Origin: Plesiomonas shigelloides
GTDB taxonomy: Bacteria; Pseudomonadota; Gammaproteobacteria; Enterobacterales; CAMTGL01
Direction: 5' to 3'
DNA length: 64,000 nt
Assembly (NCBI RefSeq): GCF_900087055.1
Contig: NZ_LT575468.1
Coordinates: 930,001-994,000 of the forward strand
Shown: one piece after another, positions 35,682-45,670 of the stretch
How positions within the stretch are numbered: position 1 is the stretch's first letter
Layout: each line of letters opens with the position of its first letter
Position numbers and translations under genes: made by a program
The notes under the pieces: generated by a model
Databases searched by the model: none
The model's input: only the letters and a program-made list of their open reading frames with translations
Told to the model about the DNA's origin: nothing

Positions 35682-37778
35682 ATGAATCTCCAAGCGGTAT
35701 TGGGCAAACTGCCATCGGATAAAACACAACTGCTGCGCGGACTCGGTACCCCGCTTCTGGTGCTGGCGGCGCTGGCCATGGTGGTGCTACCGATGCCAGC
35801 CATGCTGCTGGATATCGCGTTTACCTTCAACATCGCGTTGGCACTGGTGGTGCTGATGGTGTCGGTGTACTCCTTGCGGCCAGTGGATTTCGCGGCGTTC
35901 CCAACGGTGCTGCTGATTGCCACGTTATTGCGCTTGGCACTGAACGTGGCCTCGACCCGCGTGGTGTTGCTGGAAGGTCATAACGGCCCGGAAGCGGCCG
36001 GTAAGGTGATCGAAGCGTTCGGTAACGTGGTGATTGGCGGTAACTACGCTGTGGGTATTGTGGTGTTCGTCATCTTGATGATCATCAACTTCATGGTCGT
36101 GACCAAAGGTGCAGGCCGTATCTCCGAGGTGAGCGCCCGCTTTACCCTCGATGCGATGCCCGGCAAACAAATGGCGATTGACGCCGACTTGAACGCCGGT
36201 CTGATTGACCAAGAACAAGCCCGCTCCCGCCGTGAAGAAGTGACCCGCGAAGCGGACTTCTACGGCTCCATGGACGGTGCCTCCAAATTCGTTAAAGGCG
36301 ATGCCATCGCCGGTATCCTGATCCTGTTTATCAACATCATCGGTGGTTTTTTCATCGGCATGATCCAGCATGGGTTGTCCGCCGGCGAAGCGTTGTCTAT
36401 CTACACCCTGCTGACCATCGGTGATGGTCTGGTAGCGCAAATCCCGTCGCTGCTGCTCTCTATCGCGGCGGCCATCATGGTGACCCGTCAGAACCGCTCC
36501 GAGAACATGGGCGAGCAGCTGGTGCAGCAAATGACTGGCAACCCGAAATCCTTGATGATTGCCACCGGCATTCTGTTCGTGATGGGGATTGTGCCGGGCA
36601 TGCCGCACATTGCGTTTTTGTCCTTGGCGTTGGCCTGTGCCGGTTTGGTGTACTGGAAGCTGGAGCAGCAGAAAAAACGGGCGGTGCAGGAAAAAGAGCA
36701 AGCCGACGCGCCGACCGAAGCCTTGCCTGCGCCGCTGCGCGAGCTGTCATGGGATGACGTACAGCCGATTGACATCATCGGGCTGGAAGTGGGCTATCGC
36801 CTGATCCCGCTGGTGGATCGCAGCCAAAACGGTGAGCTGTTAGAGCGGATCAAAGGGGTGCGTAAGAAGCTGTCGCAAGACTTGGGCTTTTTACTGCCTT
36901 CTGTACATATTCGCGACAACCTTGAGCTGCAACCGAGCACCTATCGCATCGTGTTAATGGGCGTGAATTACGGTGAGGCGGAAATCCGTCACGACTGTGA
37001 GCTGGCTATCAATCCCGGTCAGGTTTTTGGCCCCATTGATGGCCAAGCAACCCGCGATCCGGCCTTTGGTCTGGAAGCGGTGTGGATAGCCCCTGAGCAG
37101 CGTGAACATGCGCAAGCCTTGGGTTACACCGTGGTGGATGCGGCCACGGTGGTGGCCACCCACATCAGTCAGGTGTTGATCAACAACGCCTCGCAGCTGA
37201 TTGGTCACGAAGAAGTACAAAACCTACTGCAGATGCTGTCGCGCAGTGCGCCGAAACTGGTGGAGAACTTCACGCCGGAGACGCTGCCGCTGGGTACTGT
37301 GGTCAAAGTGCTGCAAAACCTGCTGAGCGAAGCCATTCCAGTGCGCGATATCCGCACCATCGTACAAACCCTGACCGAATATGCGCCGCGTAGCCAAGAT
37401 CCGGATGTGCTGACGGCCGCGGTGCGTATTGCACTGCGCCGCATGATTGTGCAGGAGATTAACGGTAACGCGGGCGAATTGCCGGTGATTACCTTGGCCC
37501 CTGAGCTGGAACAGATGTTGCATAAAACGATGCAGGCGGCGGGCGGCGATGCCGGTGGCATTGAGCCGGGCTTGGCTGAACGTTTGCAACAATCTCTGCT
37601 GCAGGCGGCGCAAGATCAGGAACTGCAGGGTGAACCTGCGGTACTGCTGACATCCGGGGTACTGCGCTCCACCATGGCGCGTTTTGTGAAAAACGCGATA
37701 CCAAGCTTACGGGTGCTTTCTTATCAGGAAGTACCGGATGATAAACAAATTCGAATCGTTAATTCAGTCGGGCGATAA
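35682..37778 (+). CDS. flhA: Flagellar export gate protein FlhA
   Basis: FlhA (698 aa) forms the nonameric export-gate ring. The N-terminal half has about eight membrane segments with the FHIPEP landmarks (YSLRPVDFAAFPTVLLIATL, RLALNVASTRVVLLEGHNGP, GRISEVSARFTLDAMPGKQM, IDADLNAGLID). The cytoplasmic half (about 350-698) includes GYRLIPLVDR, REHAQALGYTVVDAATVVAT and the SQDPDVLTAAVRIALRRMIV segment. It is 18 bp from flhF. Confidence 0.97.
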   Translation: MNLQAVLGKLPSDKTQLLRGLGTPLLVLAALAMVVLPMPAMLLDIAFTFNIALALVVLMVSVYSLRPVDFAAFPTVLLIATLLRLALNVASTRVVLLEGHNGPEAAGKVIEAFGNVVIGGNYAVGIVVFVILMIINFMVVTKGAGRISEVSARFTLDAMPGKQMAIDADLNAGLIDQEQARSRREEVTREADFYGSMDGASKFVKGDAIAGILILFINIIGGFFIGMIQHGLSAGEALSIYTLLTIGDGLVAQIPSLLLSIAAAIMVTRQNRSENMGEQLVQQMTGNPKSLMIATGILFVMGIVPGMPHIAFLSLALACAGLVYWKLEQQKKRAVQEKEQADAPTEALPAPLRELSWDDVQPIDIIGLEVGYRLIPLVDRSQNGELLERIKGVRKKLSQDLGFLLPSVHIRDNLELQPSTYRIVLMGVNYGEAEIRHDCELAINPGQVFGPIDGQATRDPAFGLEAVWIAPEQREHAQALGYTVVDAATVVATHISQVLINNASQLIGHEEVQNLLQMLSRSAPKLVENFTPETLPLGTVVKVLQNLLSEAIPVRDIRTIVQTLTEYAPRSQDPDVLTAAVRIALRRMIVQEINGNAGELPVITLAPELEQMLHKTMQAAGGDAGGIEPGLAERLQQSLLQAAQDQELQGEPAVLLTSGVLRSTMARFVKNAIPSLRVLSYQEVPDDKQIRIVNSVGR

Positions 37779-37796
37779 AACCGTCAGGGGTCAGTG

Positions 37797-39377
37797 TTGA
37801 AGATCAAACGTTTTTTTGCCAAAGACATGCGCGAAGCACTGGAGCAGGTGAAAGAGCATCTGGGTCCGGATGCCGTCATCATGTCCAATAAGAAAGTGGC
37901 AGGCGGGGTTGAGATTGTAGCCGCGTTTGATGACGCCGCTTCCGCCGCGCCGGTCAGCCGGCAGGATGACAATGAAGCCATCAAGCGTGAGCTGGTTAGC
38001 CAGCTGACCGCTGCGCGCAAGCGACTGATGGAAGAGGGCAAGGGGCTTAAGCCGGGCGCAACATCTGCGCAGCCGGGTTTTGGCTATGCGCCAGCGAATA
38101 ATCGCGCACCAGCTGCGGACAGCGCACCGTCATCCTTGCCATCGTTTTATGCCCGTGGTCGTGAGCAAGACGACGCACCGGCGGACTCCCTGAGTGCCTT
38201 GCTGGATCGCCAGCAGCGTTTTCGCCAAGAAGGCCGACCGGATAGCCAAAGTCAGGCGGCGGGGATGCCTAATTCGCTTGGCAGCAACGCCGGCCAAGGC
38301 GCGGTAGGCAGCGCGGCGCGCCATGATGCGAGCCGTCAGGCGAGTACTGATGCGCCTGTGAACGGTGGCGCGCGCTACGCCAACCTTGATCCACTTTCCA
38401 ATACCGAATCGCGCCCGCGCTCACGCTCACAAGAAAATCAGCGCGCCCTTGAGCAGATGCGCAGTGAGATGCAGTCTATCCGCCGGTTGCTGGAGCATCA
38501 GGTCTCGAACCTGATGTGGCAGGAGATGGAGCGCAAAGAGCCGGTACGCGCCATGCTGATTGACCGTCTGCTGAAGATGGGCTTTCCCGATAATCTGGCG
38601 GAACAGCTGGTGGGTTATATCCCAGAAAAGACCGAATTAACGCAAGCGTGGTCGTTGGTGCTGGAGCTGCTGACCGATCAGCTGATGATCTCGGATGACA
38701 ATTTGCTCAGCCGCGGCGGCGTGGTTGCGCTGGTTGGCCCGACAGGCGTAGGTAAAACCACCACCATCGCCAAGCTGGCAGCGCGCTATGCCATGGAGTA
38801 CGGCGCGGAGCATATCGCCTTGGTGACCACCGACTCCTACCGTATTGGTGCCCATGAACAATTGGCCACCTATGGACGAATTTTAGGCTGTCCGGTGCGG
38901 GCGGCTAAAGATGCGGACGAACTGGCCGCTGTATTATATCAGCTGCGGCATAAACACTTTGTCCTGCTGGATACGGCCGGTATGGGTCAGCGCGATTTGC
39001 GCCTGACAGAACAGCTGAACACGCTGATGCAGACCCAAGGCGAACGTATCCGGAGCCTGCTGGTATTACCGGCCACCGCGCAGCGCAGTGTGCTGCAAGA
39101 AACGGTGGAACATTTTCGGCGCATCCCCCTCTCCGGCACCATTTTAACCAAGCTGGATGAGAGCTTAAGTTTGGGAGAGGTAATGAGCGTTACGATTCAA
39201 AACGCCTTACCTATCAGTTACATCACTGACGGGCAGCGGGTGCCGGAAGATATCCGGATTGCCAGTCGGGAGAACTTAGTGAAACGGGCGGCAGAATTGT
39301 TGGATAAGGACATCTCTGTACAGCATTTTTGGACGAGCGAGCGTGCTCAGCCTCAGGCAGCGGACCTCTATGAGTAA
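37797..39377 (+). CDS. flhF: Polar flagellum placement GTPase FlhF
   Basis: FlhF (526 aa) is the SRP-type GTPase that places the flagellum at the pole. It has the B domain start MKIKRFFAKDMREALEQVKE, a long variable linker (about 65-210), then NG domains with the P loop GPTGVGKTTTIAKLAARYAM, TTDSYRIGAHEQL, LLDTAGMGQRD and ILTKLDESLSLG. The start is TTG at 37797 with AGGGG 6 bp upstream; a GTG one codon earlier is the alternative. Its presence with FlhG defines a polar system. It overlaps flhG by 8 bp. Confidence 0.95.
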   Translation: MKIKRFFAKDMREALEQVKEHLGPDAVIMSNKKVAGGVEIVAAFDDAASAAPVSRQDDNEAIKRELVSQLTAARKRLMEEGKGLKPGATSAQPGFGYAPANNRAPAADSAPSSLPSFYARGREQDDAPADSLSALLDRQQRFRQEGRPDSQSQAAGMPNSLGSNAGQGAVGSAARHDASRQASTDAPVNGGARYANLDPLSNTESRPRSRSQENQRALEQMRSEMQSIRRLLEHQVSNLMWQEMERKEPVRAMLIDRLLKMGFPDNLAEQLVGYIPEKTELTQAWSLVLELLTDQLMISDDNLLSRGGVVALVGPTGVGKTTTIAKLAARYAMEYGAEHIALVTTDSYRIGAHEQLATYGRILGCPVRAAKDADELAAVLYQLRHKHFVLLDTAGMGQRDLRLTEQLNTLMQTQGERIRSLLVLPATAQRSVLQETVEHFRRIPLSGTILTKLDESLSLGEVMSVTIQNALPISYITDGQRVPEDIRIASRENLVKRAAELLDKDISVQHFWTSERAQPQAADLYE

Positions 39378-40260
39378 TGCAGTTTTAAATGATCAAGCCA
39401 GCGGTTTACGAAGTCTGGTACAGCCGGCCAAAACCAAGGTTATCGCCGTTACTGGTGGTAAAGGTGGTGTAGGGAAAAGCAACATCACCTTAAACATGGC
39501 GGTAGCTATGGCCCGTAAAGGACTGCGGGTAATGATTTTTGATGCCGACTTAAGTCTGGCTAATGTCGATCTGCTGCTCGGGATCCGAGTGGGGCGTAAC
39601 CTGTCACATGTGCTGGCAGGTTTGTGCGATCTGGAAGATATCATCGTGGAAGGGCCATACGGCCTGAAGGTGATCCCCGCATCGCCGGGTACCCAGTCGA
39701 TGACCGATTTGTCGGAGGCGCAGCACGCCGGTTTGATCCGCGCGTTTAGCTCGCTGCAAGATCAGGTCGACGTACTGCTGATTGATACCGCGGCGGGGAT
39801 CTCTGACATGGTGATGAGCTTCTCGCGCGCGGCGCAAGACGTGCTGGTTACCGTGTGTGATGAGCCAACCTCAATTGCGGATGCGTATGCCCTGATGAAG
39901 GTGCTCAACCGTCAGCATGGCCTGACCCGGTTTAAGATTGTCGCCAACATGGTGCGCAGTTACCGCGAAGGCTTAGATTTATTCAGCAAACTGAGTCGGG
40001 TAACTGACCGTTTTCTGGATGCCAGCTTAGAGCTGGTGGCCTGCATCCCACTGGATGAACATGTCCGGTTGGCGGTGCGTAAGCAAAAAGTGGTGGTGGA
40101 TGCGTACCCGCAATCGCCGGCTGCGTTGGCCTTGAACACCTTGGCCCAGCGCGCCAGCAGTTGGCCGGCACCGAACCACCCGACAGGACATCTCGAGTTT
40201 TTCGTCGAGCGCTTATTGCGCCGTCCCGTCATGATACGGGAGGAAGAGTGTCGTGAGTAA
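39370..40260 (+). CDS. flhG: Flagellar number regulator FlhG (FleN), MinD-like ATPase
   Basis: FlhG (296 aa) limits flagella number and in related species inhibits FlrA. It has the deviant Walker A KGGVGKSNITLNMAVAMARK, VMIFDADLSLANVDLLLGIR, DVLLIDTAAGISDMVMSFSR and the FKIVANMVRSYREGLDLF segment. The N-terminal DQASGLR motif, used by FlhG to stimulate FlhF, is intact near residue 8. The ATG at 39370 lies inside the end of flhF. Confidence 0.95.
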   Translation: MSNAVLNDQASGLRSLVQPAKTKVIAVTGGKGGVGKSNITLNMAVAMARKGLRVMIFDADLSLANVDLLLGIRVGRNLSHVLAGLCDLEDIIVEGPYGLKVIPASPGTQSMTDLSEAQHAGLIRAFSSLQDQVDVLLIDTAAGISDMVMSFSRAAQDVLVTVCDEPTSIADAYALMKVLNRQHGLTRFKIVANMVRSYREGLDLFSKLSRVTDRFLDASLELVACIPLDEHVRLAVRKQKVVVDAYPQSPAALALNTLAQRASSWPAPNHPTGHLEFFVERLLRRPVMIREEECRE

Positions 40261-40975
40261 AGCCCTGGCTTACAGCCAATGTCAGGATCGCAACAGCCTG
40301 CTGATGCGCCATGTTCCGCTGGTGAAGCGTATAGCCTGCCATCTGATGGGGCGCTTGCCACCGAGTGTACTGCTCGAAGATCTGGTTCAGGCCGGCATGA
40401 TTGGCCTGCTGGAAGCTCAGCAAAATTACGATGCCAGCAAAGGGGCCAGTTTTGAAACCTATGCCGGCATTCGGATCCGTGGCGCGATGTTGGATGAGAT
40501 CCGACGTGGCGACTGGATCCCGCGCTCTGTTCACCGCAACAGTCGCAGCATTACGGAAGCGATCGAAAATTTAGAAAAACAGCTCGGTCGCGATCCGCGT
40601 GATCACGAAGTGGCCGCGTATATGGAGGTCTCACTGGATGAGTACCACCACATGCTGCAAGACGTGAACGGCGGTAAAGTGATTGGCTTTGATGACCTCG
40701 GCGTGCCCGAGGATGTGGCGTTTGCACCAGAAGCCCGTCACGACGATTTACCGTTTCAAGGCGTGGAAAATGACAACTTCCAGCAGGCGCTGGCCGATGC
40801 CATTCGCAGCCTGCCGGAGCGCGAAGCCCTCGTGTTGTCACTGTATTACGATGAAGAATTGAATTTAAAAGAAATTGGCGCCGTACTTGGCGTAAGCGAA
40901 TCGCGGATCAGCCAGATTCTGAGTCAGACGATGCACCGTCTGCGGGCTAAGCTGCATGCTTGGTCAGCCGTATAA
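40253..40975 (+). CDS. fliA: Flagellar sigma factor FliA (sigma-28)
   Basis: FliA (240 aa) directs late flagellar transcription. It has sigma-70 regions 2 (LVQAGMIGLLEAQQNYDASK, GASFETYAGIRIRGAMLDEI, RRGDWIPRSVHRNSR), 3 and 4 (LPEREALVLSLYYDEELNLK, then IGAVLGVSESRISQILSQ). The start is GTG at 40253 with GGGAGGAAGAG upstream, overlapping flhG by 8 bp. Confidence 0.97.
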   Translation: MSKALAYSQCQDRNSLLMRHVPLVKRIACHLMGRLPPSVLLEDLVQAGMIGLLEAQQNYDASKGASFETYAGIRIRGAMLDEIRRGDWIPRSVHRNSRSITEAIENLEKQLGRDPRDHEVAAYMEVSLDEYHHMLQDVNGGKVIGFDDLGVPEDVAFAPEARHDDLPFQGVENDNFQQALADAIRSLPEREALVLSLYYDEELNLKEIGAVLGVSESRISQILSQTMHRLRAKLHAWSAV

Positions 40976-41029
40976 GAAGCGGCACGTTTTATTCACTCAA
41001 TTGAGCACTACACCTCATTGGAGGCTACT

Positions 41030-41413
41030 TTGGACAAAGATATCAAAATCCTTATCGTTGACGACTTCTCTACGATGAGACGCATCATTAAGAACCTGCT
41101 GCGCGATCTGGGATTTAACAATACCCATGAAGCGGATGACGGTACTACCGCCTTACCAATGCTGCGCAACGGCGATTTTGATTTTGTCGTAACCGACTGG
41201 AACATGCCGGGTATGCAGGGTATTGACCTGCTGAAAACCATCCGCGCCGATGCCGATCTTAAGCATCTGCCGGTATTGATGGTGACCGCAGAAGCCAAGC
41301 GTGAACAGATTATCGAAGCGGCGCAAGCGGGCGTTAACGGTTACATCGTTAAACCGTTCACTGCGGCGACCTTGAAAGAGAAACTAGACAAAATTTTCGT
41401 GCGGATCCAGTAA
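41030..41413 (+). CDS. cheY: Chemotaxis response regulator CheY
   Basis: CheY (127 aa) binds FliM when phosphorylated. Asp11-Asp12, phosphoacceptor Asp56 ([10 protein letters not shown]), Thr86 (VTAEAK) and Lys108 (IVKPF) are all present. The start is TTG at 41030 with TGGAGG 5 bp upstream; a TTG at 41018 overlaps that ribosome binding site and is unlikely. A TTG start on a highly used signalling gene is unusual. Confidence 0.96.
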   Translation: MDKDIKILIVDDFSTMRRIIKNLLRDLGFNNTHEADDGTTALPMLRNGDFDFVVTDWNMPGMQGIDLLKTIRADADLKHLPVLMVTAEAKREQIIEAAQAGVNGYIVKPFTAATLKEKLDKIFVRIQ

Positions 41414-41437
41414 TCCCCACTGAACGGAAGAGATCCC

Positions 41438-42163
41438 ATGATCACGCTCGAACAAGCCAAAGAGCTGGTGGCACTGCTGGAAAATGGTCAGCAGGAAGAA
41501 GCCAACCAGATCGTCCAGATGTTAGCGTCGCAAAGCTATAACACCCTGTTCAATGAAGTGGGCAAAGTGACGCGGGTACTGCACAGCGGCCTGTCAGAAT
41601 TCAGATTAGACCCACGCCTGTCGCAACTGACCCAGCAGGATTTGCCGGATGCACAAGGCCGCTTGAATTACGTGGTTAGCATGACCGAAACGGCAGCCAA
41701 CCGCACCATGGATGCGGTCGATGCGGCGTTCCCCATTGCGGACAGCTTGGCGGAGCGAACCGGTGCCATTTTACCGGTGTGGCAGAAGCTGTTTAACCGC
41801 GAAATGGAGCTGGGGGAATTTAAGTCTCTGTGTCTGGAGCTGGATGAATTCCTCAAGTCGACCGAACAGCAAAGCGATCAGTTGCGTAGCCAGCTGACCG
41901 AAATCTTGATGTCGCAAGACTTCCAGGATCTGACCGGCCAGATTATCCGTCGTGTGACTGGGCTGGTGGGTGAGGTGGAAGAGCACCTGATCAACATCAT
42001 GAAGTCGTTCGGGATGACTGAGGTCGAGAATCCGTTGCAAGAGCAAGATCTGCGCGCGCAGGCCATTTGTGCCGAAGGCCCGATCCATGATCGCGAAAAA
42101 CGCGCAGATGTGGTTCAAAGTCAGGATGACGTGGACGATCTGCTCTCTAGCTTAGGCTTTTAA
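41438..42163 (+). CDS. cheZ: CheY phosphatase CheZ
   Basis: CheZ (241 aa) dephosphorylates CheY-P. The long helical hairpin and catalytic region are clear: LMSQDFQDLTGQIIRRVTGL, with the catalytic Gln in QDLTGQ. The C-terminal CheY-binding peptide is DDVDDLLSSLGF. CGGAAGAG precedes the ATG. Presence of CheZ here is typical of Vibrio-type polar clusters. Confidence 0.96.
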   Translation: MITLEQAKELVALLENGQQEEANQIVQMLASQSYNTLFNEVGKVTRVLHSGLSEFRLDPRLSQLTQQDLPDAQGRLNYVVSMTETAANRTMDAVDAAFPIADSLAERTGAILPVWQKLFNREMELGEFKSLCLELDEFLKSTEQQSDQLRSQLTEILMSQDFQDLTGQIIRRVTGLVGEVEEHLINIMKSFGMTEVENPLQEQDLRAQAICAEGPIHDREKRADVVQSQDDVDDLLSSLGF

Positions 42164-42219
42164 GCCCGGCGTCAATCCGTCGCTTATTAGATATTCAGAA
42201 TCATTTTCAGGGGCAAGTG

Positions 42220-44439
42220 ATGAGTTTTGAACTAGACGAAGACATTCTGCAGGATTTTCTGATTGAAGCCGGTGAGATCATCGAGCGTCTGTCAGAGCAG
42301 CTGGTAGAGCTGGAACAACAGCCGAATGACAAAGACCTGCTGAATGCCATCTTCCGCGGCTTTCATACGGTCAAAGGGGGCGCAGGTTTCCTGTCCCTGA
42401 CATCACTGGTTGACACCTGTCACGGCGCTGAAAATGTGTTTGACGTTCTGCGTAACGGTAAGCGACAGATTGACTCGGCGCTGATGGATGTCATTTTACA
42501 AGCACTGGATACCGTGGTGGCGCAGTTCCAGCAAGTGCAAAACGGCGAAGAGCCGGTACCGGCTGCACCTGAGCTGCTGGAAGCCTTGCATCAACTGTGT
42601 GAAGAGCCGACTGCCGCGCCGCAAGTGGTGCCAGAGCCTGTCGCCGCTCCGGTGGCTCCGGCTGCCGATGCCGAAGCGCTGCTGATGGCCGAAATGAATG
42701 CACTGGCCCAAATGCAAGCGGCTAGCGAGCCACCGGCTGCGCCGCAGACCTTCGGTATCGACGACATTTCCGACGATGAGTTTGAACGCCTGCTCGACGC
42801 CCTGCACGGCGAAGGCAAAGGCCCGAGCGCGTCAGCGGAAGTAGCGTTAGCACCAGCCACTGCGGCACCGGCCGCAGTAACAACCGAGAGCGCGCCTGCT
42901 GCGAGCAGCGACGCCATCTCTGATGACGAATTTGAACGCCTGCTGGATGACCTGCACGGTGTTGGCAAAGGCCCTGCGGCTACCGCCACCCGCGCACCGG
43001 CCACGGCCAGCAGTGACGAAATCTCCGATGACGAATTCGAGCGTCTGCTCGATGATTTGCACGGTGCCGGTAAAGGCCCTGCGGTCACCCGTTTACCAGC
43101 TGCATCCGCCAGTGCTGCACCGGTAGCGCCAGCTGCGCCGGCCGCTGTTGCAACAGCACCGACCCCAGCACCAGCCTCAGTGCCGAATGTGGCTCGGGAA
43201 GAAAGTGCGCCAGCAGCCCCTGTGGCTGCGGCGGCCAGTAAAGCGCCAGCGTCTAACGCCGTGCAACCGGAAACCACTTTGCGCGTGGATACCAAGACCC
43301 TCGACGACATCATGAACATGGTGGGCGAGCTGGTACTGGTGCGTAACCGCCTGATCAGCCTTGGCATCAATAGCGATGACGAAGAGATGTCCAAAGCGTG
43401 CGCCAACCTCGATGTGGTGACCGCTGATCTGCAAGGCGCCGTGATGAAAACCCGCATGCAGCCAATCCGTAAGGTATTTGGCCGCTTCCCGCGCGTGGTA
43501 CGCGACTTGGCCCGTAGCCTGAAAAAAGAGGTGGTACTGGAGCTGAGTGGGGAAGACACCGATCTGGATAAAAACTTGGTCGAAGCGCTGGCCGATCCGT
43601 TGGTGCACTTGGTGCGTAACGCGGTGGACCACGGCATCGAAATGCCGGATGTCCGCGTACAAGCGGGTAAACCGGCGCAAGGTAAAGTGCGTCTGGCCGC
43701 TTCCCAAGAAGGTGACCATATCCTGCTGATCATCGAAGATGATGGCGCGGGGATGGATCCCGAAAAACTGCGTGGGATCGCCGTTAATCGCGGCATGATG
43801 GACGCCGATGCCGCCGCTCGCCTGAGTGACAATGAAGCCTACGCGCTGATTTTTGCGCCGGGCTTCTCGACCAAAAAAGAAATTTCCGACATCTCCGGCC
43901 GTGGCGTGGGGATGGACGTGGTGAAAACCAGTATCACCAAACTTAACGGTGCCATTCACATTGATTCCAGCAAAGGGCGCGGTACCCGCTTGGAAATCAA
44001 AGTGCCGTTGACGCTGGCTATCCTGCCAACTCTGATGGTTGGCGTATCGAATCAAACCTTCGCGCTGCCGCTGGCGAGCGTGAATGAAATTTTCCATCTG
44101 GATCTGAGCAAAACCAATTGTGTGGATGGTCAGTTGACCGTGATCGTGCGTAACAAAGCCATCCCACTGTTTTACTTACAGGACTGGCTGGCGAAAACCC
44201 GCGGCGAATGCCAGCAGGAGCGTCCGCAGTTCGGCCATGTGGTGATTGTTCAGATTGCCCATCAGCGTATCGGTTTTGTGGTCGATACCCTGATCGGACA
44301 GGAAGAAGTGGTGATTAAGGCGCTGGATAAATTCCTGCAAGGAACGCCGGGCATGGCCGGTGCCACCATCACCAGTGACGGCGGAATCGCTTTGATTCTG
44401 GATGTACCGGGTCTGCTTAAACATTACACCCATCGCTGA
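42220..44439 (+). CDS. cheA: Chemotaxis histidine kinase CheA
   Basis: CheA (739 aa) is the chemotaxis sensor kinase. P1/HPt holds His49 (FHTVKGGAGFLSLTSLVDTC). Residues about 125-350 are an Ala/Pro-rich linker without a recognisable P2 fold but with three copies of ISDDEFERLLD-x-LHG-x-GKGP (182-202, 232-252, 267-287). P3 (TTLRVDTKTLDDIMNMVGEL), P4 ATPase (LVHLVRNAVDHGIEMPDVR; DDGAGMDPEKLR; SGRGVGMDVV) and the P5 CheW-like domain (about 600-735) follow. The ATG at 42220 with AGGGGC upstream is preferred to the GTG one codon earlier. Confidence 0.96.
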   Translation: MSFELDEDILQDFLIEAGEIIERLSEQLVELEQQPNDKDLLNAIFRGFHTVKGGAGFLSLTSLVDTCHGAENVFDVLRNGKRQIDSALMDVILQALDTVVAQFQQVQNGEEPVPAAPELLEALHQLCEEPTAAPQVVPEPVAAPVAPAADAEALLMAEMNALAQMQAASEPPAAPQTFGIDDISDDEFERLLDALHGEGKGPSASAEVALAPATAAPAAVTTESAPAASSDAISDDEFERLLDDLHGVGKGPAATATRAPATASSDEISDDEFERLLDDLHGAGKGPAVTRLPAASASAAPVAPAAPAAVATAPTPAPASVPNVAREESAPAAPVAAAASKAPASNAVQPETTLRVDTKTLDDIMNMVGELVLVRNRLISLGINSDDEEMSKACANLDVVTADLQGAVMKTRMQPIRKVFGRFPRVVRDLARSLKKEVVLELSGEDTDLDKNLVEALADPLVHLVRNAVDHGIEMPDVRVQAGKPAQGKVRLAASQEGDHILLIIEDDGAGMDPEKLRGIAVNRGMMDADAAARLSDNEAYALIFAPGFSTKKEISDISGRGVGMDVVKTSITKLNGAIHIDSSKGRGTRLEIKVPLTLAILPTLMVGVSNQTFALPLASVNEIFHLDLSKTNCVDGQLTVIVRNKAIPLFYLQDWLAKTRGECQQERPQFGHVVIVQIAHQRIGFVVDTLIGQEEVVIKALDKFLQGTPGMAGATITSDGGIALILDVPGLLKHYTHR
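42763..43080 (+). repeat. Triplicated acidic motif in CheA linker
   Basis: Three 63-bp coding units at 42763-42825, 42913-42975 and 43018-43080 encode almost identical 21-residue peptides. They differ at one or two positions (ALHGEG, DLHGVG, DLHGAG). The spacers are Ala/Pro/Thr-rich. Synonymous differences show that the copies are not very recent. Confidence 0.9.
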
Positions 44440-44519
44440 GGACTTGGGGCCAGCGCGCGCTGGCCTTCATCCCTGCCGTCATAACGACCCGAAAAAAGAG
44501 ATAAAAAAGTAGAGGGATA

Positions 44520-45653
44520 ATGGGAATCAAAGTATTAGTTGTTGATGACTCGGTATTTTTCCGTCGCCGTGTCAGTGAGATCCTGAACAGTCATCCACAG
44601 CTGGAAGTGATTGATACCGCTAACAACGGCAAAGAAGCGCTCGAAAAAGTGCAGCAGTTGCGCCCTGATGTCGTCACCATGGACATCGAAATGCCGGTGA
44701 TGAACGGCATTGATGCGGCACGGGAAATTATGCGGGTGCGGCCAACGCCGATCCTGATGTTCTCTTCTTTGACCCATGAGGGTGCCAAAGCCACGCTGGA
44801 TGCGTTGGACGCCGGTGCCGTCGATTTCCTGCCGAAGAAATTTGAAGATATCGCCCGCGATCGGGAAGAGGCGATTACCTTGCTGCAACAGCGGGTGATC
44901 TCTATCTCTCGTCATCGGGTGCGTCCTCTGCTCAGTCAGCGTCCAGCGACCAGCAGTTTGAGCGCGAGCCGCACGCCAGCGACCAGCAACAGCGCGACAC
45001 CGCTGCGTGCCGCGGCGCCTGCTGCGGAGAACCGTCCGGTGCGTCCGGCGGCGCTGAATACCCGCCGTAGTGGCAAGGTGTATCAGTTGGTGGCGATCGG
45101 CACTTCAACCGGTGGTCCGGTTGCGCTGCAAAATATCCTGACTAAATTGCCGGGTAATTTCCCGCATCCAATTTTGCTGATCCAGCACATGCCCGCGACC
45201 TTTACCGCGGCGTTTGCCAGCCGTCTGAACAACTTGTGTCAGATTAACGTCAAAGAAGCGGCAGACGGTGATGTGGTGCAACCGGGTACCGCTTATCTGG
45301 CGCCGGGTGGCAAGCAGATGGTGCTGGATGGCCGTCCGGGGGCGATGCGCATTCGGATCCTCGATGGCGGTGAGCGCATGAACTACAAGCCGTGCGTGGA
45401 TATCACCTTTGCCTCGTGTGCCCGTCAATATCGTGACAAAGTTCTGGCGGTTGTGCTGACCGGTATGGGCGCCGATGGTCGCGATGGCGCCAAACTGCTG
45501 CATGAGCAGGGCGCAACTATCTGGGCACAGGATGAAGAGAGCTGCGTGGTATACGGTATGCCACAGGCCATTGTTAAAGCCGGTATTGCCGCGGAAATCC
45601 TGCCACTGGAGCGGGTTGCCCAGCGGATCATGATTGAAGTCGGTTGTGAATAA
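44520..45653 (+). CDS. cheB: Chemotaxis methylesterase CheB
   Basis: CheB (377 aa) demethylates chemoreceptors. The N-terminal receiver has [27 protein letters not shown] (phosphoacceptor Asp) and FLPKKF. The catalytic domain (about 190-375) has the Ser-His-Asp triad context: [31 protein letters not shown] and [16 protein letters not shown] Ser/Thr/Ala-rich linker (about 138-185) joins them. cheW follows at 17 bp with nothing between. Confidence 0.96.
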   Translation: MGIKVLVVDDSVFFRRRVSEILNSHPQLEVIDTANNGKEALEKVQQLRPDVVTMDIEMPVMNGIDAAREIMRVRPTPILMFSSLTHEGAKATLDALDAGAVDFLPKKFEDIARDREEAITLLQQRVISISRHRVRPLLSQRPATSSLSASRTPATSNSATPLRAAAPAAENRPVRPAALNTRRSGKVYQLVAIGTSTGGPVALQNILTKLPGNFPHPILLIQHMPATFTAAFASRLNNLCQINVKEAADGDVVQPGTAYLAPGGKQMVLDGRPGAMRIRILDGGERMNYKPCVDITFASCARQYRDKVLAVVLTGMGADGRDGAKLLHEQGATIWAQDEESCVVYGMPQAIVKAGIAAEILPLERVAQRIMIEVGCE

Positions 45654-45670
45654 TCATTAAGGAATCAGCA

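Noticed and set aside
42591-43832. 413-codon open frame on the minus strand opposite cheA
   Set aside because: It is antisense to a well-identified cheA and is Ser/Ala-rich because of the Ala/Pro-rich linker. No family features and no ribosome binding site.
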